Assembly (NCBI GenBank): GCA_034190875.2
Contig: CM067356.1
Span: 68,288,216 to 68,352,215 of the forward strand
Direction of reading: 5' to 3'
Length of the DNA stretch: 64,000 nucleotides
Origin: Urechis unicinctus
Taxonomy: Eukaryota; Annelida; Polychaeta; Xenopneusta; Urechidae
Part shown: positions 36,107 through 47,665 of the stretch, piece by piece
Numbering within the stretch: the first letter of the stretch is position 1
Layout of the letters: each line of letters opens with the position of its first letter
Translations under genes and position numbers: made by a program
The notes under the pieces: model-generated
Seen by the model: only the letters and a program-made list of their open reading frames with translations
Databases searched by the model: none
Told to the model about the DNA's origin: nothing

Positions 36107-37819
36107 CTAAATTATATAATCTAACACAAGTACTACATCAAAGTAACTGCAATTACAATATCTTGTAATGATTACCTTGAGACCCTCCAGTACAGCTACC
36201 AACAACTTCTCGCTCTCTGCAAACACCTGGCCACTGTGTTCTGATGCAGTGCTGGCTATCTGAAGGCAGATGAGATTCACCCGCTTGAACCTTTCTGCTC
36301 TGGTGAGGGCGCGCTGTTTCGCTGACTTTGCCACAGAAACACTGGCAGATGCCATTTTTCCATGACAGGTTCCATGGGTGGTTTCATAAGATTTGAGCCA
36401 ACGCTGTTGTACTAAACTGTCCTCAAAAATACTAACACCACTTCTTTTGCGAACAATGAAGATGTGGCGACATGGGAGACCATGGGAGATTGCAAATGAG
36501 CAATTACACGAGGTAGGTGAGACTGTGTATTCACAGCCCACAGAGTTTGTCAATTTGACAGAGCCATTGACCTCTTCAAATGTGTAGTTGGCGCTCCTTG
36601 CCCGGGAGAGCTGCTTGACAACCAACTTGTAGGCATATGGCGTCAGGATGTCACAGTACTGACTTGCCTCTTGTCTGCAGGGGTCCCTGTCAACGGTTTT
36701 CTGGACGTCACCCAAACTCTTCATAACAGAGGAGTTGTCTATCTGGCCTTGGTAATACTCAATGACAGTCTGCAAGCAATCAGCCAGAGTCATATTGGCA
36801 TGTACTACGCGTTTGAGTTTTTGGTGGAGGGACTCTAGACTGTTTGTAGTTGTCACACCCAGAGTCAAATCCGCATCAACAAGATAACGGACCCACTGGC
36901 ACTGGCAACTATGCCAGTTGGCCACGAAGTATGCATTAAGCCTATCTGGAGCTGTTTTCTGCAAACTCTTGAATGCCTCCTCATAGACTCCAGCAGTTCG
37001 GGCATGGAGCATTTGCTGCAAGATTACCCGGATCCTTTCCTTTTCCTCAAGGGAGCACTGCAGCTTGGCAACTTCCTGCCTGAAAGTCTTGCTCACATGA
37101 AAGGCACATATCACAATGTGTGTATCTGGGAAAACATTTTTATGGCCTTCACTTCTGTGAAGACTTTGTCAATGACAAAGGTCCTGGTCTTTTTTTGAGC
37201 TTCTCGGTCCCTTTGAACTATGTGGTTCAGCAAAAATTCAATGTTCTCATGGCTTTCCTCCGCTATGAAAGCATAGCCACATGTCTGGCCTTTCCCATTC
37301 CCGTCCTTTACCTGCACTGTGTAGAGTGGCATCCTGTTTGTGTTGGTCCTGTAGGTTCCATCCATAAGCAGGACTTCTGGGAACTTGGCGTAGCTTTCTG
37401 CCATGATGCTGGTCTGGACAGCAATAACAGTGACTACCCCTTCGTCTGTTGTCTTCAATGCCACTGAGGAATTCGGGTCCTGGAGCAAAAGGCCATCTAG
37501 AACATCGATAACCTTGGCCTCATCAGTTTTGTTGCCACGAAGAGAGGCGCGGATGTTGTGCAGGTCCTTCCTGGAGACAACCTTGTCCGACTGCTGCATG
37601 AGGTGGGAACGTATGTTCTCTACATTTACACCAAGTCCAAAAAGTTCCCCAACTTTCTGCTTATGCTCCTCTTCAAGTCTCCTATTCTCAGGATAGAGAT
37701 CGAACAACCTTGACTCGACTTGGTGGTTGTGGTTATTCCGCAGTTGTTACACCACTAGAACCTGGCGTTTGCGGTCAGCCACAAGTAGAATGGAAGCCTC
37801 ACAGTTCAGCTTGAAAGTT
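36107..37819 (-). CDS. Exon 2 of the MULE gene: DDE transposase core and SWIM finger
   Basis: It begins after a TTGCAG acceptor at 37820-37825 with TFKLNCEASILLVADRKRQ, then an in-frame TAA at 37747-37749, then NNHNHQVESRLFDLYPENRR. The core has LLMDGTYRTNTNRMPLY (first Asp), GYAFIAEESHENI, FVIDKVFTEVKAI (second Asp), a one-base deletion in an A5 run, CAFHVSKTFRQE, and TTNSLESLHQKLKRVV (Glu). The SWIM finger CNC...CRH is near 36460-36520. The coding exon ends at 36176 before GTAATC; frame to 36107 is intron read-through. A transposase of this type cuts at the inverted repeats and the SWIM finger is thought to bind DNA or partner proteins. Confidence 0.9.
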
Positions 37820-37829
37820 CTGCAATAAT

Positions 37830-40800
37830 AATGATATTCATCGTACAGCAGAAATTCAACTGGAGCTTATTTGTACAGCAGGAATTCAAATGGAGCTTAT
37901 TCGTACAGCAGAAATTCAACTGGAGCTTATTTGTACAGCAGAAATTCAACTGGAGCTTATTTGTACAGCAGAAATTCAAATGGAGCTTATTTGTACAGCA
38001 GAAATTCAACTGGAGGTTATTCGTACAGCAGGAATTCAAATGGAGCTTATTTGTACAGCAGAAATTCAACTGGAGCTTATTTGTACAGCAGGAATTCAAC
38101 TGGAGGTTATTTGTACAGCAGAAATTCAACTGGAGCTTATTCGCACAGCAGAAATTCAACTGGAGCTTGTTCGTACAGCAGAAATTCAACTGGAGCTTGT
38201 TCGTACAGCAGAAATTCAAATGGAGCTTATTTGTACAGCAGCAATTCAACTGGAGCTTATTCGTACAGCAGAAATTCAACTGCCGCTTATTTGTACAGCA
38301 GGAATTCAAATGGAGCTTGTTCGTACAGCAGAAATTCAACTGGAGCTTGTTCGTACAGCAGAAATTCAAATGGAGCTTATTTGTACAGCAGAAATTCAAA
38401 TGGAGCTTATTCGTACAGCAGAAATTCAACTGGAGCTTATTTGTACAGCAGGAATTCAACTGGAGCTTATTCGTACAGCAGGAATTCAAATGGAGCTTAT
38501 TTGTACAGCAGAAATTTAACTGGAGCTTATTTGTACAGCAGACAATTCAACTGGAGCTTATTTGTACAGCAGGAATTCAAATGGAGCTTATTTGTACAGC
38601 AGAAATTCAACTGGAGCTTATTTGTACAGCAGGAATTCAACTGGAGGTTATTTGTACAGCAGAAATTCAACTGGAGCTTATTCGCACAGCAGAAATTCAA
38701 CTGGAGCTTGTTCGTACAGCAGAAATTCAACTGGAGCTTGTTCGTACAGCAGAAATTCAAATGGAGCTTATTTGTACAGCAGCAATTCAACTGGAGCTTA
38801 TTCGTACAGCAGAAATTCAACTGCTGCTTATTTGTACAGCAGGAATTCAAATGGAGCTTATTCGTAAAGCAGAAATTCAACTGGAGCTTATTTGTACAGC
38901 AGAAATTCAACTGGAGCTTATTTGTACAGCAGAAATTCAAATGGAGCTTATTTGTACAGCAGAAATTCAACTGGAGGTTATTCGTACAGCAGGAATTCAA
39001 ATGAAGCTTATTTGTACAGCAGAAATTCAACTGGAGCTTATTTGTACAGCAGAAATTCAAATGGAGTTTATTCGTACAGCAGAAATTCAACTGGAGGTTA
39101 TTCGTACAGCAGGAATTCAAATGGAGCTTATTTGTACAGCAGAAATTTAACTGGAGCTTATTTGTACAGCAGACAATTCAACTGGAGCTTATTTGTACAG
39201 CAGGAAGTCAAATGGAGCTTATTTGTACAGCAGAAATTCAACTGGAGCTTATTCGTACAGCAGAAATTCAACTGGAGCTTATTTGTACAGCAGGAATTCA
39301 ACTGGAGCTTATTCGTACAGCAGGAATTCAAATGGAGCTTATTTGTACAGCAGAAATTTAACTGGAGCTTATTTGTACAGCAGACAATTCAACTGGAGCT
39401 TATTTGTACAGCAGGAATTCAAATGGAGCTTATTTGTACAGCAGAAATTCAACTGGAGCTTATTTGTACAGCAGGAATTCAACTGGAGGTTATTTGTACA
39501 GCAGAAATTCAACTGGAGCTTATTCGCACAGCAGAAATTCAACTGGAGCTTGTTCGTACAGCAGAAATTCAACTGGAGCTTGTTCGTACAGCAGAAATTC
39601 AATTGGAGCTTATTTGTACAGCAGCAATTCAACTGGAGCTTATTCGTACAGCAGAAATTCAACTGCCGCTTATTTGTACAGCAGGAATTCAAATGGAGCT
39701 TATTCGTACAGCAGAAATTCAACTGGAGCTTATTTGTACAGCAGAAATTCAACTGGAGCTTATTTGTACAGCAGAAATTCAAATGGAGCTTATTTGTACA
39801 GCAGAAATTCAACTGGAGGTTATTCGTACAGCAGGAATTCAAATGGAGCTTATTTGTACAGCAGAAATTCAACTGGAGCTTATTTGTACAGCAGGAATTC
39901 AACTGGAGGTTATTTGTACAGCAGAAATTCAACTGGAGCTTATTCGCACAGCAGAAATTCAATTACAGCAGAAATTCAACTGGAGCTTGTTCGTACAGCA
40001 ATTCAAAATCAACTGGAACTGGAGCTTATTCGTACAGCAGAAATTCAAATGGAGCTTATTTGTACAGCAGAAATTCAAATGGAGCTTATTTGTACAGCAG
40101 AAATTCAAATGGAGCTTATTCGTACAGCAGAAATTCAAATGGAGCTTATTTGTACAGCAGAAATTCAACTGGAGCTTATTCGTACAGCAGGAATTCAAAT
40201 GGAGCTTATTTGTACAGCAGAAATTAACTGGAGCTTATTTGTACAGCACAATTCAACTGGAGCTTATTTGTACAGCAGGAATTCAAATGGAGCTTATTTG
40301 TACAGCAGAAATTCAACTGGAGCTTATTTGTACAGCAGGAATTCAACTGGAGCTTATTTGTACAGCAGAAATTCAACTGGAGCTTATTCGTACAGCAGAA
40401 ATTCAACTGGAGCTTATTTGTACAGCAGAAATTCAACTGGAGCTTATTCGTACAGCAGAAATTCAACTGGAGCTTATTTGTACAGCAGAAATTCAACTGG
40501 AGCTTATTCGTACAGCAGGAAGCAGAGCTTGTTCGTAATTCAATTCTGGAGCTTATTTGTACAGCAGGAATTCAACTGGAGCTTATTCGTACAGCAGAAA
40601 TTCAACTGGAGCTTATTTGTACAGCAGAAATTCAACTGGAGCTTATTTGTACAGCAGAAATTCAAACTGGTACAGCTTCAACTGCCGCTTTGTACAGCAG
40701 GAATTCAAATGGAGCTTATTCGTACAGCAGAAATTCAACTGGAGCTTATTTGTACAGCAGAAATTCAACTGGAGCTTATTTGTACAGCAGAAATTCAAAT

Positions 40801-43800
40801 GGAGCTTATTTGTACAGCAGAAATTCAACTGGAGGTTATTCGTACAGCAGGAATTCAAATGAAGCTTATTTGTACAGCAGAAATTCAACTGGAGCTTATT
40901 TGTACAGCAGAAATTCAAATGGAGTTTATTCGTACAGCAGAAATTCAACTGGAGGTTATTCGTACAGCAGGAATTCAAATGGAGCTTATTTGTACAGCAG
41001 AAATTTAACTGGAGCTTATTTGTACAGCAAATTCAACTGGAGCTTATTTGTACAGTAGGAATTCAAATGGAGCTTATTTGTACAGCAGAAATTCAAATGG
41101 AGCTTATTTGTACAGCAGGAAATTCAACTGGAGCTTATTTGTACAGCAGAAGAAGCTTATTTTACTGGAGCTTATTTGTACAGCAGAAATTCAAGCTTAT
41201 TTGGAGCTTAGCTTTTGTACAGCAGAAATTCAAATGGAGCTTATTTGTACAGCAGAAATTCAACTGGAGGTTATTCGTACAGCAGGAATTCAAATGAAGC
41301 TTTATTGTACAGCAGAAATTCAAATGGAGCTTATTCGTACAGCAGAAATTCAACTGGAGCTTATTTGTACAGCAGGAATTCAACAGGAGCTTATTTGTAC
41401 AGCAGGAATTCAACTGGAGCTTATTTGAGCAGGAATTCAATGGAGCTTATTACAGCAGAAATTCAACTGGAGCTTATTTGTACAGCAGGAATTCAAATGG
41501 AGCTTATTTTTTCAACTGGACTTATTTGTACAGCAGAAATTCAACTGGAGCTTATTTGTACAGCAGAATTCAAATGGAATTTGTTTCATTCAATGGAGCT
41601 TATTTGTACAGCAGAAATTCAACTGGAGCTTATTTGTACAGCAGAAATTCAACTGGAGCTTATTTGTACAGCAGAAATTCAACTGGAGCTTATTCGTACA
41701 GCAGAAATTCAACTGGAGCTTGTTCGTACAGCAGAAATTCAAATGGACAGTACAGAAATTCAACTGGAGCTTATTTGTACAGCAGAAATTCAACTGGAGC
41801 TTATTCGTACAGCAGAAATTCACTGGAGCTTATTTGTACAGCAGGAATTCAACTGGAGCTTATTTGTACAGCAGAAATTCAACTGGAGCTTATTTGTACA
41901 GCAGAAATTCAACTGGAGCTTATTTGTACAGCAGGAATTCAAATGGAGCTTATTTGCTTATTTGTACAGCAGAAATTCAAACTGGACTTATTTGTACAGC
42001 AGAAATTCAACTGGAGCTTATTTGTACAGCAGGAATTCAACTGGAGGTTATTTGTACAGCAGAAATTCAACTGGAGCTTATTCGTACAGCAGAAATTCAA
42101 CTGGAGCTTATTCGTACAGCAGAAATTCAACTGGAGCTTATTTGTACGTAGCAGCAGAAATTCAACTGGAGCTTATTTGTACAGCAGCAATTCAACTGGA
42201 GCTTATTCGTACAGCAGAAATTCAACTGGAGCTTATTTGTACAGCAGGAATTCAAATGGAGCTTATTCGTACAGCAGAAATTCAACTGGAGCTTATTTGT
42301 ACAGCAGAAATTCAAATGGAGCTTATTTGTACAGCAGGAATTCAACTGGAGCTTATTTGTACAGCAGAAATTCAACTGGAGCTTATTTGTACAGCAGAAT
42401 TCAATTTTATTTGTACAGCAGAAATTCAACTGGAGGTTATTCGTACAGCAGCAGGAATTCAACTGGAGCTTATTTGTACAGCAGAAATTCAACTGGAGCT
42501 TATTCGTACAGCAGAAAATTTGTACAGCAGAAATTCAAATGGAGTTTATTCGTACAGCAGAAATTCAACTGGAGCTTATTTACAGCAGAAATTCAACCTG
42601 AGGTTATTCGTACAGCAGGAATTCAAATGGAGCTTATTTGTACAGCAGAAATTTAACTGGAGCTTATTTGTACAGCAGAAATTCACTGGAGCTTATTTGT
42701 ACAGCAGGAATTCAAATGGAGCTTATTTGTACAGCAGAAATTCAAATGGAGCTTATTTGTACAGCAGAATTCAACTGGAGCTATTTGTACAGCAGAAATT
42801 TGGAGCTTATTTGTACAGCAGAAATTCAACTGGAGCTTATTCGCACAGCAGAAATTCAACTGGAGCTTGTTCGTACAGCTTATTTGTACAGCAGCAATTC
42901 AACTGGAGCTTATTTGTTGGAGCTTTCGTACAGCAGAAATTCAACAGAAATTCAACTGGAGCTTATTTGTACAGCAGAATTCAAATGGAGCTTATTTCGT
43001 ACAGCAGAAATTCAACTGGAGCTTGTTCGTACAGCAGAAATTCAAATGGAGCTTATTTGTACAGCAGAAATTCAAATGGAGCTTATTTGTACAGCAGAAA
43101 TTCAAATGGAGCTTATTTGTACAGCAGAAATTCAACTGGAGCTTATTTGTACAGCAGAAATTCAACTGGAGCTTATTCGTACAGCAGGAATTCAAATGGA
43201 GCTTATTTGTACAGCAGAAATTCAACTGGAGCTTATTTGTACAGCAGAAATTCAACTGGAGCTTATTTGTACAGCAGGAATTCAAATGGAGCTTATTTGT
43301 ACAGCAGAAATTCAACTGGAGCTTATTTGTACAGCAGGAATTCAACTGGAGTTATTTGTACAGCAGAAATTCAACTGGAGCTTATTCGCACAGCAGAAAT
43401 TCAACTGGAGGTTATTTGTACAGCAGAAATTCAACTGGAGCTTATTCGCACACAGCAGAAATTCAACTGGAGCTTATTCGTACAGCAGAAATTCAACTGG
43501 AGCTTGTTCGTACAGCAGAAATTCAAATGGAGCTTATTTGTACAGCAGAAATTCAAATGGAGCTTATTTGTACAGCAGAAATTCAACTGGAGCTTATTTG
43601 TACAGCAGAAATTCAACTCAAATTTGTACAGCAGGAATTCATTGGAGCTTATTCGCAGAAATTCAACTGGAGCTTATTTGTACAGCAGAAATTCAACTGG
43701 AGCTTATTTGTACAGCAGGAATTCAAATGGAGCTTATTTGTACAGCAGAAATTCAACTGGAGGTTATTCGTATAGCAGGAATTCAAATGAAGCTTATTTG

Positions 43801-44376
43801 TACAGCAGAAATTCAACTGGAGCTTATTTGTACAGCAGAAATTCAAATGAAGCTTATTCATACAGCAGAAATTCAACTGGAGGTTATTCGTACAGCAGGA
43901 ATTCAAATGGAGCTTATTTGTACAGCAGAAATTTAACTGGAGCTTATTTGTACAGCAGACAATTCAACTGGAGCTTATTTGTACAGCAGGAAGTCAAATG
44001 GAGCTTATTTGTACAGCAGAAATTCAACTGGAGCTTATTTGTACAGCAGGAATTCAACTGGAGGTTATTTGTACAGCAGAAATTCAACTGGAGCTTATTC
44101 GCACAGCAGAAATTCAAATGGAGCTTATTCGTACAGCAGAAATTCAACTGGAGCTTATTCGTACAGCAGGAATTCAAATGGAGCTTATTTGTACAGCAGA
44201 AATTTAACTGGAGCTTATTTGTACAGCAGAAATTCAACTGGAGCTTATTTGTACAGCAGAAATTCAAATGGAGCTTATTCGTACAGCAGAAATTCAACTG
44301 GAGCTTATTCGTACAGCCGAAATTAAAATGGGTCTTATTCGTACAGCAAAAAATCGTACAGCATTATTTACTTGTA
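37830..44376. repeat. 30-bp satellite array, about 218 units, in intron 1 of the MULE gene
   Basis: The unit is (T/C)GTACAGCAG.AATTCAA plus (C/A)TGGAGCTTATT. It is regular from 37850 to about 39960 with a few variants per unit (TTTGT/TTCGT, AAC/AAA, GCTT/GGTT). From about 39960 to 43700 it has many small deletions and truncated units, and it is regular again to 44340. Longer higher-order units recur, marked by AAATTTAACTGG followed by GCAGACAATTC at 38510, 39145, 39355 and 43930. With a 30-base period all frames stay open, which produces long false proteins. Confidence 0.97.
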
Positions 44377-44388
44377 CAGCCTACTTAC

Positions 44389-44637
44389 TTTTGATGGGGG
44401 CGGATTCTTTTAGTGGAGGATGCTTCCGTGCTTGCAGTTCAAGCGACAATGGGAAAAGGCAAGCTCAGCTTTGTAGAAAGGGCCTTTCTTGAAGCAAGCG
44501 TTGGCTCTTTCCACTCGTTTGCTATCACGCCGATGAAAAAGGACATTGTTCTTCTTTTCATAACTTCTCAATGCAGATTGGAAAAGTTCCCAAGAGGAAA
44601 ATTCCTGTCCCTCTTTAAGGTGATCCGCATCAGCCAT
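44389..44637 (-). CDS. Exon 1 of the MULE gene: ZSWIM-like N-terminal domain
   Basis: The ATG is at 44635-44637. The residues EFSSWELFQSALRSYEKK and LFHRRDSKRVERAN lead to HCRLNCKHGS, as in the N-terminal domain of ZSWIM1/3-type proteins. A one-base insertion near 44415 causes an early stop in the raw frame, but the alternative frame reads STKRIRPHQ up to the GTAAGT donor, which fits this family and leaves phase 2. The donor GT is 44387-44388. Confidence 0.75.
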
Positions 44638-44639
44638 GC

Positions 44640-44815
44640 TAACAGAGATCGTTGATCAACAATAACGTTTCAAATACAAACTACTATTCAGTAGCAAGAT
44701 GAAGTTCTTTCTTGTGCGAACGCTTCTAGAATTTCAAATATAAACTACTATTCAGTAGCAAGATGAAGTTCTGTCTTGTTCGAAAGCTTCTAGAATTCAA
44801 ACTAAAGATGCCGCA
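44640..44815. repeat. About 67-bp tandem duplication upstream of the MULE gene
   Basis: Two units with ACTACTATTCAGTAGCAAG are at about 44666-44732 and 44733-44798. They occupy the promoter side of the transposase gene; no promoter motif is clear. Confidence 0.85.
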
Positions 44816-44925
44816 AGATACTCTTTTGGAGACTTGAGCAGGCGCGGCCGTATCAATTTATGCGCATGCGCAAAAATAGCCGTTCCTGATTGGATGAAAA
44901 TCGCCGTACATACAGCAGACCAAAC

Positions 44926-44962
44926 GGCTATTCGTACGGCTGCCGTACGGATAGCCACTGCG
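44926..44962. repeat. MULE terminal inverted repeat, right
   Basis: It ends with GGATAGCCACTGCG, the inverse partner of the left end. Confidence 0.92.
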
Positions 44963-44971
44963 TAATAAAAA
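44963..44971. repeat. MULE target-site duplication, right
   Basis: TAATAAAAA, identical to 32097-32105. Confidence 0.9.
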
Positions 44972-45038
44972 TAATACGTGAACGAAACTGAAACCTTACA
45001 AAGACAACCAATACAACAAGAATGCATTCCTTAAAACA
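44972..45038 (-). repeat. 5' LTR of the Gypsy-type element, upstream part
   Basis: In element sense it starts TGTTTTAAGGAATGC at 45038. It matches 25150-25213, and joins 32105 once the MULE is removed. Confidence 0.85.
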
Positions 45039-46858
45039 AGTAGGGCCATCAACCCCCATATCCGTCATAGTTTTTGTCTCTTTCAAAGCACAGGGCAGTT
45101 TGCAGCAATTAATTATCCTCAATGTATAAAGCATAACTGGCACTCATTATGTGCATCAGACATTAAGGTGCCCTTTTGGCAACTGTTTTTGACTTTTGAA
45201 AGATATCCTTTTTTGACAGCTCAAAGAGCTCGTTCGATCTGATCAAGGCATTTTCATACTTAACCCTACCATAAATTAGATCGTTTAGCCTATTTCTGAA
45301 AAGGGAACTATTCAACTGGGGTGGTGGGCATCGGAACCTTAGAAATATTGAAAGCCGCTCTTTGCCTCTGCAGCACAGATATGAGAGAAGAGATAGAAAA
45401 GTAGTAAACAGTGCAGATACTGTCAGAGCCAAGTTTTACTTTTTTCACTGATAAATATTAAGATGGGAATAATTCAGGAGTGACGAATTTCGGACCCCTG
45501 GAGTATGGATAGTTTAGGGGCTTGATCTGGTATGTAGGTCATTTCAATTCCTAGAGGAAATGTTTGCTGCAACATAACATTCCAAATTATTTGTATCAAG
45601 GCAAGTTTCCTGGTTATAAAAGTTGAAAACTTTTTGGGACTGTTATTTATGACATATTATTATAATAAATGGCTTGTGTGGCATTCAGATATGTCTTATT
45701 CATGCATCTTTCAGCAAGAAAAACTCTCATTGAGAAATATTCGACCATGCAGGATGAACAACCAGAACAACCCCATTAAGCTAATCTTCCACCCAGTTCA
45801 TTATCTTATTACAGATTTATACCTCTTCCTCTTGATTTATTTAAGTATATGCATAAATATATATATTATTGCATGTGGTACATAAGGTGACTTGAGTCAC
45901 ATTTAGAAAGAGCTTACTGATTGTGCAACTCAAGCAAAGCTTTTATTCCCGAGCCCTAGTATTGGTGTTATATGTGTGGTATACAGTCATTGGAGAATTC
46001 AAAATATTGTTAGTTCAATAAGGTCGAGTTTAAGGATGAAATATTAGTTGTTGCAAATCCATGAGTATACTCTTCATTGATTGCAGGTCCTGTCCAAAAG
46101 TTGCATTAAGATGATTATCTGTTTGGTATTCTTGGAAGAACACTTCAGCATAGAAAAGATCAAATGTGGTGACCCCAAGTGATTTGTCCTCAAATCATAT
46201 GATATAGCATAAAATTCATCCACATTGATACCCATGGAGATCACAACTAACAGAGCAGCAGTTTCTTAAAGTTCAAATGTGTTAAAACCTGACTGGCTCC
46301 CAGTGATTTGCGTTAAATGTCTGTTCAATCTCCGAAAGGGGTGAACCCGAGCCAGTAGCTCAACAGTACCGTGCTGGACCACCGTCCCAGCTGCGTGGGT
46401 TACGCAGCCCCGTCTTGGCACCGGGTTTGTGCCATGTGGACGCTGGCACTTAAGGGGAGCTGTCCAAGCCTCAGCCATCACCTTCCTGATATCACCTGCA
46501 GATGAAAGTGATGCTGAACCCCAATGTTGGTCCCATACAGTTTTATAATAATTACTCTGGTGTTCTTCTTGCAGTGACTACAGAAGTGCATCTTCTGTTT
46601 GCTGTGGACATTTAAATTCTGATTTATTTGTCTCCTATTCTGCAAATACTGATGAATCATGTGTATTCAATGTGATACTATGAAATGGACCATGATGAGG
46701 ATGATCGTAAGCTATTGCCCTCTCAGCTGGCGACACGTTCTCCTCTTATGTGTCACAACCTCACTGGGTGTGCTAGTTTAGTCCAATTTTATATGTGTGA
46801 CCATATTGAGAGTATCTATGCTGTAGCTCCACTGATGTTGAAGACCTATGTTCAACGT
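45039..46858. other. Region without recognised genes
   Basis: A minus-strand frame of 89 codons at 45163-45432 begins with a hydrophobic stretch but has no known domain. A GC-richer patch at 46340-46470 looks like a decayed repeat. Otherwise nothing is recognised. Confidence 0.5.
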
Positions 46859-46933
46859 TTTAATAAGTTGTCACAAGTGTTGGTGTGCCGTTAAACCCTA
46901 AACTTACCTTACATTACCTTTAATAAGTTGTCA
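46859..46933 (+). mobile_element. 45-bp LINE/SINE tail insertion with 15-bp target duplication
   Basis: The insert is 46874-46918, from CAAGTGTTGGTGTGCCGTTA to ACCTTACATTACC. It is flanked by exact copies of TTTAATAAGTTGTCA at 46859-46873 and 46919-46933. It is an extreme 5' truncation, and its ACCTT end matches the LINE tail at 31206 rather than the SINE. Confidence 0.93.
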
Positions 46934-47094
46934 AGTTTATTTGACATGTCTTAAGTTGATATCACTTGTGAGTTGTGAATGACTGCGAAAGAACATTTAA
47001 TTGAAAATAAACTGTTTAAGATTCAGTTTCATGGTTATTAAAAATATTTATGGCATTTTGTGCTGAGCCCATTTCTGGTGTTTGTGACATTTGC

Positions 47095-47560
47095 TATAAT
47101 AACTTGCACCAAAAGGTTCCTTTACAAAAGTTCATGCAACTTAAAAAACAGATAAAACTTTTTGCAAGCATCTGAGAGCTTACGGTTTTCTTTGTGATGA
47201 TTGTCAGCTGAAGAAATACCAGCACCCTGAACTGCAAGACTCTTCATGAAAGTTCATACAATTATCAACACCCTAAAATGTTTGCTCATGAAAGTTCATA
47301 CTATTTAAAAAACTAAAATACTAACCTCTCTCAAGCACCTGATAGTTCATGGTTCTTCGTATCAATTGTGTCAGATAAAGATTTTGAAAAAAAACCGCTA
47401 ACAAACACCTGAAGATTCATGGTTATTCAATATTTTACATGAGCTGGACAATACTCAACAAATACTTGTAATGAACTATCCTAATTTTTCATGTATATCC
47501 CATCAGTTATCAAGAGCATGAAAAAACATGAATTGTCATGGAATTCCATGTAGTTTTCAT
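47095..47560. repeat. Degenerate TTCATG-rich tandem array
   Basis: Imperfect units of roughly 90-110 bases recur around AAAGTTCATAC and AGTTCATGGTT. They resemble in style, but do not clearly align with, the array at 17870-18350. Confidence 0.5.
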
Positions 47561-47611
47561 CGATAATGAACAATAGGAAAGCGAATAGAGTAGCTGACAA
47601 TATGGATCTAT

Positions 47612-47665
47612 AGAGCCGCCCATTGTTACTCATCAAAAGAACCGACGACTGATAGTCATCAATAA
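47612..47665. repeat. CCGACTGATA-type short tandem repeat, left of ISL2EU-like element
   Basis: Units such as AACCGACGACTGATAGTCAT are found here and again at 49605-49850, so the element between them inserted into an array. Confidence 0.65.

Larger units (their letters stand above)
33189..44637 (-). pseudogene. MULE transposase-SWIM-Ulp1 peptidase-PHD fusion gene, ten exons
   Basis: Exons by high to low coordinate are 44637-44389, 37819-36176, 35956-35915, 35728-35618, 35509-35345, 35212-34919, 34447-34328, 34015-33809, 33697-33584 and 33452-33189. All have GT-AG sites, and every intron after the first is phase 0, about 1,070 codons. Exon 1 has a ZSWIM1/3-like N-terminal domain (EGQEFSSWELFQSALRSYEK). 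Exon 2 holds a MULE catalytic core with Asp in LLMDGTYRTN, Asp in FVIDKVF and Glu in TTNSLESLHQKLK, then a SWIM finger CNCSFAISHGLPCRHIF. Exons 3-5 are a low-complexity linker. Exons 6-9 form a C48 peptidase with NWLNDV, EHWMLFVADIAKRTVFFLNSL and QSDGSSCGVF. Exon 10 encodes a PHD-type finger. Damage: one-base shifts in exon 1 (near 44415) and exon 2 (A-run near 37133), a TAA at 37747-37749 and a TAG at 33818-33820. Confidence 0.87.
32106..44962 (-). mobile_element. 12.9-kb Mutator-like DNA transposon (MULE)
   Basis: It is bounded by inverted repeats at 32106-32141 and 44926-44962 and by 9-bp target duplications. Removing it plus one duplication joins 32105 to 44972 into sequence that matches the other LTR at about 25160, which confirms both ends. 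Inside are a ten-exon minus-strand gene (44637 to 33189) for a transposase-SWIM-C48 peptidase-PHD protein, a 6.5-kb 30-bp satellite in its first intron, and tandem repeats past its 3' end. Confidence 0.92.
24481..45038 (-). mobile_element. Ty3/Gypsy-type LTR retrotransposon with nested insertions
   Basis: The element is read on the minus strand. Its 5' LTR is 31413-32105 plus 44972-45038 (split by the MULE) and its 3' LTR 24481-25213. The primer-binding site is 31390-31407, integrase remnants 25952-27180 and the polypurine tract 25214-25222. The gag, protease, reverse transcriptase and RNase H regions are missing, replaced by hAT-like sequence and a LINE. The element is dead. Confidence 0.85.

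Noticed and set aside
35566..37696. Plus-strand frames over the MULE gene
   Set aside because: No domain is seen, and they are antisense to exons with recognised motifs.
37838..44370. CRISPR-like array of regular 30-bp units
   Set aside because: There are no unique spacers; the units are contiguous and the genome is eukaryotic.
37831..44394. Very long open frames of up to about 1,059 codons on the plus strand
   Set aside because: They are translations of a 30-bp repeat in which all three frames lack stops; frame changes follow the repeat's indels and the sequence is an intron of the minus-strand gene.
46340..46470. Possible tRNA gene or tRNA-derived SINE
   Set aside because: Box-like pieces are present, but no cloverleaf or second copy could be shown.
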